In this document: positions 49,461 to 61,658 of the stretch, one piece after another | How positions within the stretch are numbered: position 1 is the first letter of the stretch | Layout of the letters: every line of letters starts with the position of its first letter | Source of the DNA: Fasciola hepatica | Lineage: Eukaryota; Platyhelminthes; Trematoda; Plagiorchiida; Fasciolidae | Reading direction: 5' to 3' | Length of the DNA: 64,000 nt | Assembly (NCBI GenBank): GCA_948099385.1 | Contig: CANUEZ040000140.1 | Span: forward strand, 4,464,001 to 4,528,000 | Made by a program: the position numbers and the translations under genes | The notes under the pieces: generated by a model | Told to the model about the DNA's origin: nothing | The model's database searches: none | The model's input: only the letters and a program-made list of their open reading frames with translations

Positions 49461-49979
49461 AGATATGATATCGGTTTTCTTGTCCGTTACCACATTTGAC
49501 CGACGAGTCGAGCAGCGCATTCAATGTTAACCACAAAAGACTATTGCTTTGAAGCCTGCCAAACGGTAGATTTGGGCAAGTGGGTCAAATATATCCTAGC
49601 ATGAAGAATGCATAAGATAAGTTGAAGGTGATGTGCTGCACTGAATCCGATTGAACATTAAGACCGCTACCCACTGGAAAAGGAGACATTTCGAGATTAT
49701 TCGAATGTCGACCGCGAATCAGAATTATTACCAAGCAAACGTAGCAATGGTTGGCTGAAAAGCCGAAGAAGTGCACTGGCTTCTGAGGACCAAAATATTT
49801 TCATTGCTGAATAATTGCAATGAGCCTTCGAAGATAAATTAGCAATAAATTGTTATTATCCTCCTTGTAATGTCTAATTCGTATATGGATATAGCGTGGC
49901 TCGATTCAACGGACGGGACATATTCACCATTGCAATCGTATCTATAATTTTGTAAAAAAATAACCCAGAAGTTCTAATT

Positions 49980-49980
49980 C

Positions 49981-50018
<38 letters not shown>
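49980..50018. repeat. (TCA)n trinucleotide microsatellite
   Basis: About 13 TCA units. On the reverse strand they encode a run of methionines in a meaningless frame. Confidence 0.95.
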
Positions 50019-50159
50019 GCACTGCAATAAACTTCAGCGCGAGCCCCACTGACCACCGTCTTTCTCATCATGCTTCACATAGAAACAAAAAGAATAATTA
50101 TATACAAGATGGAAAGCGAGTGGAACTACACGCACATTGATCAATCATTCTAATTTGAC

Positions 50160-53115
50160 AGAAAATGACAACACGATCGTCACTGCTCTCGTTTCACTGC
50201 CATATTCTTCAGTGTCTCCAGCCAACTGGCTGAGGAATCATTTGGACCCCAATCACGTTCACCTGAAGCACCTACGTTTCCTAAGTTTGATGTACATTTC
50301 CACATTCCCTACTGTCATATCATCCGTTGACTTCCACGTGCCTTTATACGATCCTTCAGCATTGCTCATCCGGTCATTCCACCCAATCTTACTGATACTA
50401 CGCAAACTTCGATGGGAAAAATCGTCAAAGCGACGGAAATATTCCGCACGCAAACTCCATGCTTCTCAATCACACAACAGAACTGGGCGCACAACAGCAC
50501 AGTAAACACAAAATTTCAACTTCGGCGAAACATCAGGTCGGTGCCACAAGTGCTTTGGTCCAGCGTACAATGCTCGAGCTTTTGTTATAAGCGTGCCACC
50601 ACGACTGCCGTGCTCCCATCCGTCGTCACCCTGATACCCAGGTAATTGGAGCTGTCAAAACTGCCAGAACCTCCCCTTCGAGCATCAAGCTGGGAAAGGT
50701 TAACCTCCAGTCCTGCAACATCCCTTTACACTTGGAACGTGAAAAGTCCATGCCGAATATAGCTGCTTCACTTGCGAGTCTATCGTATGCTCGTTGTGCA
50801 TATTTCGTGCACTTTAACGACGACAAAAGGTCGTCCGCGAAATCTAGGTCACATAGCTCTTCACTATTTTCTAGTTAGATGCTCATATCCTGAAAATCTC
50901 GCAAGACATTCCGCATTATCTCGTTCATGACGAAGTTGAACACAAATGGAGAAATGGGACATCCTTGTGTAACACCGCGCTCACGCGATCAGAATTGTTA
51001 GAGTCCAATGATCTTAGTATATTCACGAACTTCTGTGGAATACATTTTTACTGAACAGCACTGAGGGGTGCCGTCCGGCTAACTTAATGGAAGACGCCTT
51101 TCGAGTTGAGGAAAACCATTATTGTTGGCCGACGGTGTTTGTTGCACTTCGAGTAATTGGCGAAAAGTAAAAATCTGGTCGATGCATCCTCGACCTGGAC
51201 GGAATCCGAACTGTTGCTCGCTCGCCTTCCTCTCGCGAGCTGGTGTCAGACGGTGCAGTAAAATCGAGGACCGTATCTTGGTGATTATCGGGGTTAAACT
51301 GTTCCCGCGATGATTGCTACAACCAGTGTGTATTTTCTTCTTGAAGAGGGGTACAATGATCGACTCGCCCATTTGATAAAAAACGCTCCTCGTTTCAAAT
51401 ACCACACAACAAGTGGTTAGTGGTACATCACCACCCATTTGGAAAAGGGCTTGAGGGAGTTCGACGGGAGTGGCCGTTTTTCCACTTGTTTTTAATCGAA
51501 TGCTTGATTCCACCTCTACTTTCGATGGGAGCTTATGTGATATTCACTAAGAAACCACAGTCGTTGAAGTCAGAGTAACTATATTAGCGTGCGGCCAACT
51601 AAAGTGCTCCTTGAAGTATTCGGCCCAACGGTGAAGCCATTGTTATTTGCTATGAATATACCCTCCATTTCTATCAAATATCGTCTCACTGACCGAGGTT
51701 CGCCATCCACCGGCGATGCAAATAGGTATGAACAGTCTCTGACTGATACCACGAGAAGCTGTTACTTCCATTTCTTTGGCTTACCAGTTTTCGCTACCAA
51801 TCTCAAGTCTTTTCTTGACTTGCTTCTATAGGCTTATTCTTAATTCATTCCTCCCTTACAATTCCAGAAATGACGTTTTATTCCGTTAGACTGAGGAACT
51901 ATTGATAAATCCCCTTGGATTCGATAAACATTCTGTTGCTATGTGCATCGCCTGTTTGATATGGACCCAGTGCTCGTCTACATGACTGCTCGTGGTATAT
52001 CCTACCTAATGTGATAGTTTCTACCTATAACAAGTGTGAACCTCTGGATCAGACAAACGTTGTACGGCCAACCGGGTTCGCAGTTTTTGTCGATAACCAT
52101 GAAACGGGAGTGACAATCGAAATAAATCTAGTGCATAAAACCACTTTATATGCGTGGAACAGTAGAATCTGCAGTTCTAAATGGAACTGCGCCACCTATA
52201 CCTTATTGCGATATGAGCCATCTGGCTCAGAAAACCTGTACTGTTGGAGCGCCATGTCACCATGCAACGCGAGCTCTCTCGAAAATTCATACTAGATAGG
52301 AATAATTGAATGTCTGCACAAAACTGGCGGAGCCTATTCTTGATATCTGTACTCTAAGTGAGTAAGGCTCAATGTCCACCTAAAAAAGCTGTTTGTCAGA
52401 GCTGAAATCATTTGGTGGGTATACCAGTATTAAAAAGGAGCGGCTGTTAACGCGGCTATCCTTTCGAAAGTCAACCGATCCTTGGAGCTTTAAATCGCAT
52501 AAACGGCTACTAACCGGTTTCCAGTCTAAAACAGCAGCTTCAGTCTTGTCAGGCAAGACTGTTCCTACACCACTTAGACTCACAGCTCCCGCTGCTTTCT
52601 CTCCTGAAACGCGCAGGATATACCTCGACGAGATACCAGGAACAGTTAGTTGAATCACACAACTCGAATCCTGGATAAGCGTTTCACTTACGCAGCAGAC
52701 GTTAATCTTCAGATAACCCATTGTGAGCGCTAGACAAGCCTGCTGACCAGCCTGTGTGACAGTGCGCACGGTAAAGGAGTTGATATTCAGAGGGTGACTA
52801 GACTTAAGGAAATCCAAGTTACAGGATAGAGGATTATTCACGACACTATTAAGGAACGAACCGTTGCCAGGATAGGGCTTGCTGTCAGCGGGAGCTTTAT
52901 GGACGGATAGAGGGGCAAAGAGAGGTGGCGCCGTAGTAACACACACATTTTCCAGGTGAAAAGACCATGATTTATACCCTGGATTAGACGGAGGATACGC
53001 AACACTGATGGGCTCTAACAATAGCTCTGACTTGAGTCTGGTGCTTTCAAATGCAGGATTGGTCGGATGACTTGAGGTTTTGTACGTGAAATGTGGAATC
53101 CAAGGAACAGTTAAC
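50160..53115 (-). mobile_element. RTE-like non-LTR retrotransposon, nearly full length but broken
   Basis: The 5' end lies near 53115. 53021-52380 is the endonuclease domain: FTVRTVTQAGQQACLALTMG, VCCVSETLIQD (catalytic Glu in the SET-IQD motif), GVGTVLPDKTEAAVLDWKPV and SRLCDLKLQ. About 51840-51540 is the linker in broken frames. 51513-51079 is RT fingers: SIIVPLFKKKIHTGCSNHRG, then FGFRPGRGCIDQIFTFRQLL. Around 51000-50880 a frame gives GCPISPFVFNFVMNEIMRNV (motif B), followed by DLDFADDLLSS (motif C). 50660-50260 carries YCAVVRPVLL and SISKIGWNDRMSNAE, the C-terminal region. Stops lie between the parts, for example after DFQDMSI. The central part (52380-51840) is the most degraded. Confidence 0.82.
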
Positions 53116-56100
53116 CAAGCAATATATCATCAATCATTCACACTGCCCGTAATTATCTGTGAACTAGATACAAACGTCATGATCGTTGTCATTGTTGTAA
53201 TCCTCCTTGTGACTAGTGTAATCTCATTGTCCGTTTGCCCTAATTATTGGTTCTTCTGATCTTATGACTGATCAGTAAAACACGGAAAGTGTGACAAAAA
53301 ATAAGGGTTATGATTATTGATCTTTTTTATTCTAGGTTTATTTTATGACATGAATATCGTAATATTTTCGAAATCCTAAATCCACTTCATTCTGCCCTTT
53401 TTCTAGCTCAGTATCTGGCTTGCAGCCACCTAACCGAGCAAAGGAACAACTCGCATTCAACGAAAAATAGCTGATTTCCATCGCAAATCAGGTCACAAAA
53501 CTTTCGGTTCACACACTAACTAGTCGGTAAAAATTAGCAGCAATTCATTCATTTATTTCTTTGGGTATCTGAAACTACGACCTTCTATATTAGAAACGTT
53601 TTCTGTCAAGCCCAGAACCAGATGCTTTTGTACACGAGTTCAGTAGATTTACTACAGTTTCAAAAGCAATACTCAATTTTTACATCAAAATTCAAGACGA
53701 ATCTACTTTTCTGATCTCGACTTTTTTGTGTCAACTCACCCAGCTATTTTTATCGCCTGTGGCGCACATATCTCCTAAATCGATATTTGTCATGTTGCGC
53801 TCGGCAGAAAATAACCTGAAATTGATGTACCAGAAAATGCTATAAAAACGTATTCATTCAGCTAGCTAACGAAACCATGGTAATTTCGCCCACACATCCT
53901 ACATAACAAACAGGCTAGTTTGTATATTTTTGTATCTTACTCAAGTTTTCAGTACTTTAGGCAGGTAAAACGCAGGTATCTCCTCAAATGCTTTATCTGA
54001 CTATGGCGTCAGATGGGTGCAAAACCCAATCGATAACTCGCACAAACGTATTAAGGAAACAAAAGCGTCACAAAAATTCACAAATATACCAAAAATAATA
54101 TTTCAGCGTTACATTTTACACAACATGGAGGTGAATTCAGAATGGGAAATATAATCCCTAACAGACGTCTGATCTGGTAACCGCAAAACGACTGGGTCCA
54201 CGATACAACACTGGGACTGTCGACGGCCAGCAAAAGATGAGGCCAGTTTACCCACTAGCTTAAGTTAGAACGCAGGTTAGTGAGCAAACAGGAAAAATAT
54301 TCAGTATTTCATTAGCCACCTGATAAGAGTGGTTTGAGGAGTATCGATCACAGCAGTTTATTTGATTTCCTCAGGGCGGAGCAGACTATCTCGAATATCG
54401 ACGGAGAAACACACAGCCATTCAATGAGAAGAATTAAATTGTGTTTTAGTAATGTCTGAATGCTTTAGAAGGTACAACTTGAAACACAGAATAAACTAGT
54501 GTGCCAGAATTCTTTGAGTGACAAATGATGTTCAGAGAATGAATTCCGTCCTAGTCATTGCCTTCATACTGACGAAAAAGAATAACGTGTGCAATGAAGT
54601 AACATAATGAAAAGCAGTTCTCCAAACAATGTTTTTTATCAGTCAACCTCGCACGAACTTAGTTCCAAATAATAAGAGCGTTTGAAACTCACGTCGGTCT
54701 AATTAGGATGTTCGGACATCTCATGCCAGATCCGATCTCTCCAATTGTTGCATTTGCCAGCTGAGCTCCGTTCGACACTGTACACTTCAAGTTTGTTCGC
54801 ACAACACATCCAAAATGACGCAGTTGGATTCGGTACAATAAATGTTTGGCATATATGTTACCAGGACTTGTGTTGGAACTCTTGTCCGAGTGGGTATCCG
54901 GTGTTCGAAATTCGAAGTGACACATCTGTTTTTGGTCAATTAGGGGTCACCGCAACAGCTCGTTTACAGGCGATTTCGTCAGGAGTTTTCGTGGAATTTC
55001 TACACATCTACAGTTTTGTTTGTTTTATATGAGGCCTACTTCGTATCTACCTGATTGTTAGCAGATATGAATGCAATGTTTGATTTGGTAACAACATATG
55101 TTATTTTACAAAGCTATTCGGGGGTCAAGGGCCTGGGGTACAAACATATGGGTCACCGGGTAACTAGCTCATCTGACAGTCTAGTTTAGGCATAAATAGC
55201 GATTGTTTGTGAAATCCTATGAAAGCATGTACATTTCGGATTGTTTACTGAAATTCTAAAGACATATGTAATCAAAGAACAGGCATTTTGCTAAAAGCAA
55301 GGACCTACTGGTTCATCTCAGGTTAGTTTCAGAACCACAAATTAGAAGTTGCACAATTTGAGTGTGAATGATCATTCTGGACAATTTACTATTGATCGAT
55401 CTGAACTGTATGCAATTGGTGTTCGTCACATTTGGTCAACGAAATACAGAGCGATATGATTGGCAACTGAACAGTTTGTCCTTCCTCTCGTCTTCGCTGA
55501 ACTAGTGTAATGACGTCATTGGTGTACCCTACCACGATCTATGTGTCAAGTCACATTTACGTGCAATAGTTCAGAGCCTTTCCATTATTCATCAAATATA
55601 AAACTTACGATATTATAAATGATAAATTCGTCACAGGTTTTCATGTGTTTGCTGTTTGTCACAAATAAGCACAGTATCGTCTGGTAAAAAAATAAAATGG
55701 AAGTTCAATTCAATCGGTAGTTGATTCTCATCGAGCAAAGCACGAATGATGACCTCATAATTGCCCCGTCCATTTCACCTGAGTAAATAGGGGTATGGTT
55801 GTCACTAAAAGACAGTTCCAGGAAAATCATAGTAAGTAATATTTAGTGTGGGACAAAACTTTTCTACTCATGCTATCTCCTTTATGCCCCGCTTCTGCGG
55901 TTCCAGTCAACGTTTGGAAATTGAAATAATAATCAAAAAGTGTTTGATTGAATATCATGGATCATAGCTGAACGAAAAGAAGTCAGTTGAATATCAACCA
56001 TTGAACACTTTCGTTCATGAATCTAAATCCGTGTTGACACCCATCAACATTCCGCAACTGTCAACATGATTCACAATATAAAGTACCACGTAAATATTGT

Positions 56101-56834
56101 AGGAAAAGTCAAACAGGATTATTTTTCGGAAAAATGGGTAAATTTATATTGCGAAGAATTACTGAACAATTGAAAACAACTGTCGTATTTAGAACATCTT
56201 CGAATGTCTTTTGGCTCATTACTGTGAAAAATCAGCCACATGATGTAACTAATTACAGAAAATGAATAAACTCATGCAGGTTGACATATAAGAAAGCTTT
56301 GCTGAAAGATCTTATTGTTGAGATGATTCATACTAACGTAGGTACGGTGGGGAAATCCCCAATCGACCCATTGAATTCAGTTTCACCTATTTAGCAAGTG
56401 GTCTGTGGAAATCTCTGAGCTAAAATTGCATCCATGGGAACCGTCATGCCAGCTTGTTTTCAGTCATACTTGTTGACAGTTGGCGAGGCACATGTACGGT
56501 GTTTAGCATTATGCCACGCAAAATTAACCATTTTCTCTAGTTAAATGGAGATAAGTTTCTTTCATCAGTTCACTCTTTACTTCCCAGGAAAATTTCATTT
56601 TTCAACTTGATCACTAAACTTATCAGATTATTCACCATTTCAGGAATCAAACGCAGTTATCTGAACAGATTCGAAAATTCAAATGAGAACGTTTATTTTG
56701 AATGAGATAACTAAGTTTCTTTCATGTGATTTTGCCATTGATTTGACTACTCTCAACAGTAGGATATGTTTTCGGTGTGTATTTAGTCACGCACACGTGG
56801 CATTAACTGTGAAACACGTAATCAATTAACTCAC
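53116..56834. other. No gene recognised; AT-rich intron or intergenic DNA
   Basis: No long frame has a family match. The frames at 54689-54925 (-) and 54745-55032 (+) overlap each other and look partly protein-like (NSCPSGYPVFEIRSD on +; FEFRTPDTHSDKSSNT on -) but neither has a complete pair of exon borders in a consistent phase. The region may be intron downstream of the cadherin exon on the reverse strand. Confidence 0.45.
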
Positions 56835-57206
56835 TTTTCTGAATGAGTAAATTGAAATTTGTCAACTTCCGGACTGCATCCCATGCATGTGAGCCAACGA
56901 AACAGACCACGTGTACGCGAACCACCGTTTCGGCCTCAAAGTGATTTGATCCATCCTCTAAGATAGCTCTGACAGTCAAAGCCATTGATATTGGCGGCAG
57001 CATGGAGAACAATTCCAATGCTCCGGTTTTGGCATCAATCCTGAACGCGTTTTGCTCAACCCCATGATTCTCAAGTAAGTACTGGATTCTACTTGTAGAT
57101 TTCATCTCGTCAACTTGTAGACGGATAACAGGGATGAGACTGGGTATTTCATCTTCACAAATCGTCACGTGGTATAAGGGTTTTGTGAACGAAAGCGTCT
57201 CAACCA
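56835..57206 (-). CDS. Cadherin-repeat exon
   Basis: The reverse-strand frame aligns with a cadherin (EC) repeat. ISLIPVI-like SLIPVIRLQVDEMKSTSRIQ corresponds to I--L-V-D-D-----I-Y. YLLENHGVEQNAFRIDAKTG has F-ID--TG, then ALELFSMLPP, MALTVRAILEDGSNHF and TVVRVHV follow as the last strands. The acceptor TTTAAATCTTTAG ends at 57207 and the donor GTGAGT starts at 56834, giving 372 nt in phase 1 in and 1 out. The DRE and DxNDNxP calcium motifs are missing: the last strand runs into VRVHVVCFVGSHAWD. So it is a divergent or calcium-independent repeat, part of a larger adhesion protein on the reverse strand whose other exons I could not place. Confidence 0.7.
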
Positions 57207-59408
57207 CTAAAGATTTAAAATAGAACAAAGCAAGAGATTTCGGAAACGGAACATGACTTAGTTTAACATCAGCAAAGGACGACTTCTACAGTGCAGTATT
57301 TCAAAACATAGTATTGATGAAAGTGAAAATGGTCAGAATGGTAGGTAGTCTAAATATCATTCATCATTTGTAGTTTGGGTTTCAGCATTGCTCAGGAGAG
57401 TCAAATTGCTGCTTGAAAATAATGAAAAAGTGATGTGCAAATGGATTCATTATTGGTGATTAGCAAAATACTTCAAATAATACGATTGAACATACCCAAC
57501 GGAGAGTACTGTAGAAACAGTAAAAGTGATACTGCATGAAACATGATCGATAACTTTCAATGATGACACCGTAAGTGATAGGGACCTGTCCGTTAGGGAA
57601 ATTTTCACAATGCCTACTGTGAGGTGGCACTTTTTAATTCTTCAAAATCCGATTGGTTTAAAACTGAACAGTCAATTCCAAAATGTTCGGATTATTGGTC
57701 AATCAAATGAGAGAAAAAAAGAAAGTGGAAAAAGCGAAGCCGTGGTTACAAACAATGAAATACAAATTGTAAGAAGTAATGCAAATGCAGATCAGTTTAG
57801 CTTGGCAGTTACACACTGATTTCAATTTAGCTTCCGAATGACGATAACAAGTAGGTATTGAAGGAGCTTTTCAAATAGGTGCGAATTGACTAAGAAAATC
57901 CTTTTTCATATGGATGTTAGTTCTAGCCTAAAGCTAATAACAATTTACACTTTTGGAGGCAACTAACGCAATTCTGATTAGCTGGGGTCCGTGCTCCTAC
58001 TGGCAGTATTATATCCTATGAGTAAAAATATCACAGAGAGTAGACAAGAATCATTTGAAAATAAACTAGCTAGTTACAGCTGTTACTGAATATTTCAAGA
58101 ATGACTGCAAGTCACTGTTATAACTAAGTCACATATATATTCGATGAGTAAAATATATAAATGGGGAGTAGATGGAATGAGTGCACGTCATTGGTATGAA
58201 AAGATCCCGTACTTTTCACGTAGCCCCTCTTATACATTGAATTACCAGTATGTACAGCTGAGATCCATTCTTATCCCAGAAACCTGGCCATACAAATAAA
58301 TTGGAAGTAGAACTGTTTAGCCTGAAAGATTCATTTTTGTCGGTTTGGCCAAAATATACCAGGGATTACCAATTGATATTTAATTTAGTGAAAACGTTGT
58401 TTCTACTATAAATAGAAAACGCGAATAAAAAACAAGCTCGTTTTCGGTAACATCATCCCCGCGGCTAATACAGCTACATTTATAAGTGAGAAATGCTTAC
58501 GTTATGAGCTATGTCTGTATGCTAAATTGTGATTGGACAGTCATCAAAATTGGCGTCTCCTAGCTGGGACAGATATAAGTGGAATGTTGTTGTTCCGTGG
58601 TTGGGAAAAAGACCAGTGAAAGAATGAACATGAGTTTCGGGGATTATACATTTCCGGTTTCAACCAAAGGGTCAAAGTCTGGGTCACACCGAATTCCAGA
58701 GTCTTTCTCGAATGCGGTAAGGTCAGTTTGTGTGCCTTAAGAAAACGTATCTGAGAAAAAACAATGGATTGAAAAATCTGATCGATAAAGCCCTTGCAGT
58801 TATCAGACGTTGATACGTGATGAAGTAGAACCTAAAAATTTACTTCTCGGATGGTATTAGGCATTTGCTTGAGTTGACTGGGAGCTTTGCAATATTACCT
58901 TTGAATTTAGGCTTGTTAAAGCCGAACTAATCTACATGCTTATAGTTGTTACTTTACGCAAGGATACTCTAAATTGCTTTGTTGCTCGAAATCACAAATT
59001 TTCAACGAAACTATTGGTTGCATTTAGAGAATTCACGAAGTAAGTGATAAGGTCTAAGATTTGTGATTTTCCACCCCTTCCCCCGTTGTGCTCGTTTTAA
59101 CTAATAGTTCAAAGATTTTTTTTTAAATTACCGGTCAACGACGAACGACGCTTCATTGATTTGGTACGATTGATCAAGGCGGCTTGCTAGTGAGTCGATT
59201 GTGCTTAGCATGGGTTCTGCCTGAGCACTGTGATTGGTCGCATTATACCGTTTTGCATTTCGTATTATACACACTTGGCTGTGTGTGCCAATGTGCTCAA
59301 TTTTTGATAGATCGTGCATATGGCAATATGCACACACGTTTGCATGATCGCATCTCAGTGTTATTTGCTCATTTTCGGTCCTTCGTGAGTCACGAGTTTT
59401 GTTCTGCC
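57207..59408. other. No gene recognised; AT-rich, one weak exon candidate
   Basis: At 58626-58718 an ATG-led frame (MNMSFGDYTFPVSTKGSKSG) ends in phase 0 at a GTAAGG donor, but it has no signal peptide and no confirmed partner exon. The + frame at 57610-57819 has no recognisable content. Confidence 0.4.
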
Positions 59409-60142
59409 ATGAAACCTGTGGTTATTTTATGGGGTATTGTTTGCTTAATTAACTTTAGTGAAACGGAAAATGCAAGTGATGTCGTTAAGTTCAGTTCCGT
59501 GTATCAAAACACAACTTTATTTCAAACTACATCCGACAAAAAATATGATATTTTCGTGTAATTAGAGAGGTTTTCAAAGCAGTGTACTTGATGAGTTGAC
59601 CAACGCCAGATTTCTTATTGCTTGAATCCGTCTATCGTATTCTGTCATTGCCTAATTGGTGTCTAATTTTGTATCCGTGGTGATAAGGAAGTCAAGAAAT
59701 TTCTGAATTTCTTGTTATTTTACTACCTAGTGTACGAAATCAAATTTCAAAACCGAAACGCGGTATGGTCAGTGAAACACTATACAAAACCATCCAGCTC
59801 CTAAATAGTGAATCAATTTGCAAAGTGGTAGGTGACAACGACCTGAATGTTTCAGTTATAATATATCTGCATATATTGCCCTGTACAATTTATCTACGTT
59901 TTTTCATCTATCAGATTGATCAGACGGTTTCGTATATGGGTTGGAAAAGGAGCTACACATACATTGGATGTTCTGAACAATCACCGTTTGCTCGGAGTGG
60001 ATTATTCTACATTCATTTCTTCGTAAAGCGCATAGATACAAATGCTGATGTCAACTGTCGGAATTATTCCGCAGAAATGTTCAACCGCATGATTAAAAAA
60101 AATAAATACATGAAACGATGGACTCGAAAGACTTCGAAGTAA
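59409..60142 (+). CDS. Three-exon gene for a small secreted basic protein, family unknown
   Basis: Exons 59409-59557, 59731-59827 and 59915-60142 are joined by introns of 173 and 87 bp. Donors are GTAATT and GTAGGT; acceptors TTACTACCTAG and TTTTTTCATCTATCAG are good. Phases agree (2, then 0) and the product is 157 residues, ending TAA, with AATAAA at 60148. The N-terminus MKPVVILWGIVCLINFSETE is a typical signal peptide, probably cleaved near ENA-SD. The mature protein has NAS and NTT sequons, three cysteines (SICKV, YIGCSE, DVNCRN) and a very basic tail (MIKKNKYMKRWTRKTSK). The ATG is preceded by in-frame sequence, but the signal peptide decides the start. No known family recognised; a parasite-specific secreted protein is an inference. 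Confidence 0.6.
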
Positions 60143-60147
60143 AAAGT

Positions 60148-60153
60148 AATAAA
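60148..60153 (+). promoter_or_regulatory. Polyadenylation signal AATAAA
   Basis: Lies 6 bp after the TAA of the small secreted gene, an unusually short 3' UTR that is still compatible with compact flatworm genes. Confidence 0.4.
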
Positions 60154-60159
60154 GCTTAG

Positions 60160-61480
60160 TTTACTTCATAAAGGTTGATTACTATTGGTTTCAGAAAGTC
60201 TCGAACAAACCAATGATCTAGATAATATGAATATTTTTTTAGATGGTTGGCATATTGTAGTAGATTATATTTGACATTATGATACTAAAGAGTAAGAATG
60301 GCTATGCGTCGACTGATAGTGTTCGAGTGAATTGTGCTAATAAATACAACGATATTCTGGAACAAAATATTGGAATTGGAAAGAACATTGGATTTGCATA
60401 GAGGCAGGCTAATTGTTAGTAAATTGCCGCAGAATGTTTTCTATCCCATAGGCTGTAATACAAGGTGATGCAATCAGTAAGTATAGCTCTGCACGTCACC
60501 CACAATAAGGTGACGCGGAAAACGTTATTTTGTATGCATGTTTTCAAGGTGACAGTTCCTTTACCTGCACGCGACTTCATAAAATAATTTCTTGAATAAT
60601 GATTAGTTTTCGAGCACATTATTTACAACCATTTCGATCTATTTTTATCCAAATATGATAACAACCACTTGCAATATGCATGGTTATTTTCGATTCTGAT
60701 GCACAGTTATCAGGTAAGTTTTTAGGTATTCCAAATCGGAATAGGTGGAAATCAAAAGCATCACAGGGGAAAGCCGTATTTCATCTAAACACCAAACACG
60801 ATTGAGGGTAAGTGGTGGAGATGTTACCCTCGGTTACATGTTGATTCAAGGTGCAATGAAATCAGTTTTCAGAGGGAATAGTCTATACTGCGCTTCAAAT
60901 TAAGTAAACTTGACACGTCAGAACCGAGATCGGTTCGGAATGTATCGAAAAATCGATGCGCCATGAGGAATGCTGTGGTAAACTTGTGTTGTTTAATAAC
61001 ACAGTGTAGTCGAAATCGTTGATAAGTTATCGACGTTTAGGTCACCACAGGTAACCTTTTACAAGACTGTTATCAAACAATAAAATTCTACCTTAAGTGA
61101 ACTTGCTTTGAAACAACACAAACACAGTCGTTGGTAATTCCATCCTGGCAAAAATGTCTCCTTTGTTGGAGTTAAACATCTTGAGATAACTCCCAAAGTG
61201 GTTGGTCATTTCGACAGTATTCTGTAAATACTATCAGAATAATTTTTGATCGGAGAGTTTATAAACTGTTTTTTATATTCGGGTTGACATTTTCTCTGAA
61301 GTAAACTACTTTTCTTCAGCTCAAAGAATATTATTTAGTAGTAGTGATTATGTGTGAGTAGACTTACTGATAATGACTGGCATTCGACTGATCAGCGATC
61401 AATGATATTGAACTAAAGCCAAAGTAAAATTACGGGGAACAATTAGAAAAACTACCGGTTTATTGGCCACTGAATTGCAG
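60160..61480. other. No gene recognised between secreted gene and next exon candidate
   Basis: AT-rich, only short frames (for example 60619-60416 on the reverse strand) with no motif. Confidence 0.45.
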
Positions 61481-61658
61481 TTTTTCAAATATACTCTACA
61501 TTTACAGCTGGAGCCTTGCTTGAAGATGGAACAACGTAAACTGATAAAGGGAAAACGTGTGTACTGGACACATGGACCTGCGCACCAAACAAGCACGCCA
61601 CGACTGAGAAGCTTTTTCGTGAGCTGTATCAACACCAACAACTTGACCATAGTTGAAG
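61481..61658 (+). CDS. Internal exon candidate, unknown protein
   Basis: The acceptor TTGGCCACTGAATTGCAG ends at 61480 and the donor GTTAGT starts at 61659. The 178-nt open frame (phase 0 in, 1 out) encodes FFKYTLHLQLEPCLKMEQRK, then a basic segment (KLIKGKRVYWTHGPAHQT) and SCINTNNLTIVE with one sequon (NLT). The spacing of KR-Y----G--------R--FF----I-TN faintly recalls exon 3 of the secreted gene upstream. No family recognised and no partner exon placed. Confidence 0.35.

Noticed and set aside
49874..50071. Frame with a run of methionines
   Set aside because: It is only the TCA microsatellite read on the reverse strand.
52011..52295. 94-residue + strand frame with several cysteines
   Set aside because: It lies antisense within the degraded middle of the RTE-like element; no splice sites or family support.
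54689..55032. Overlapping frames on both strands that look partly like an exon
   Set aside because: Each strand offers only one plausible splice site and the phases could not be joined to any neighbour.
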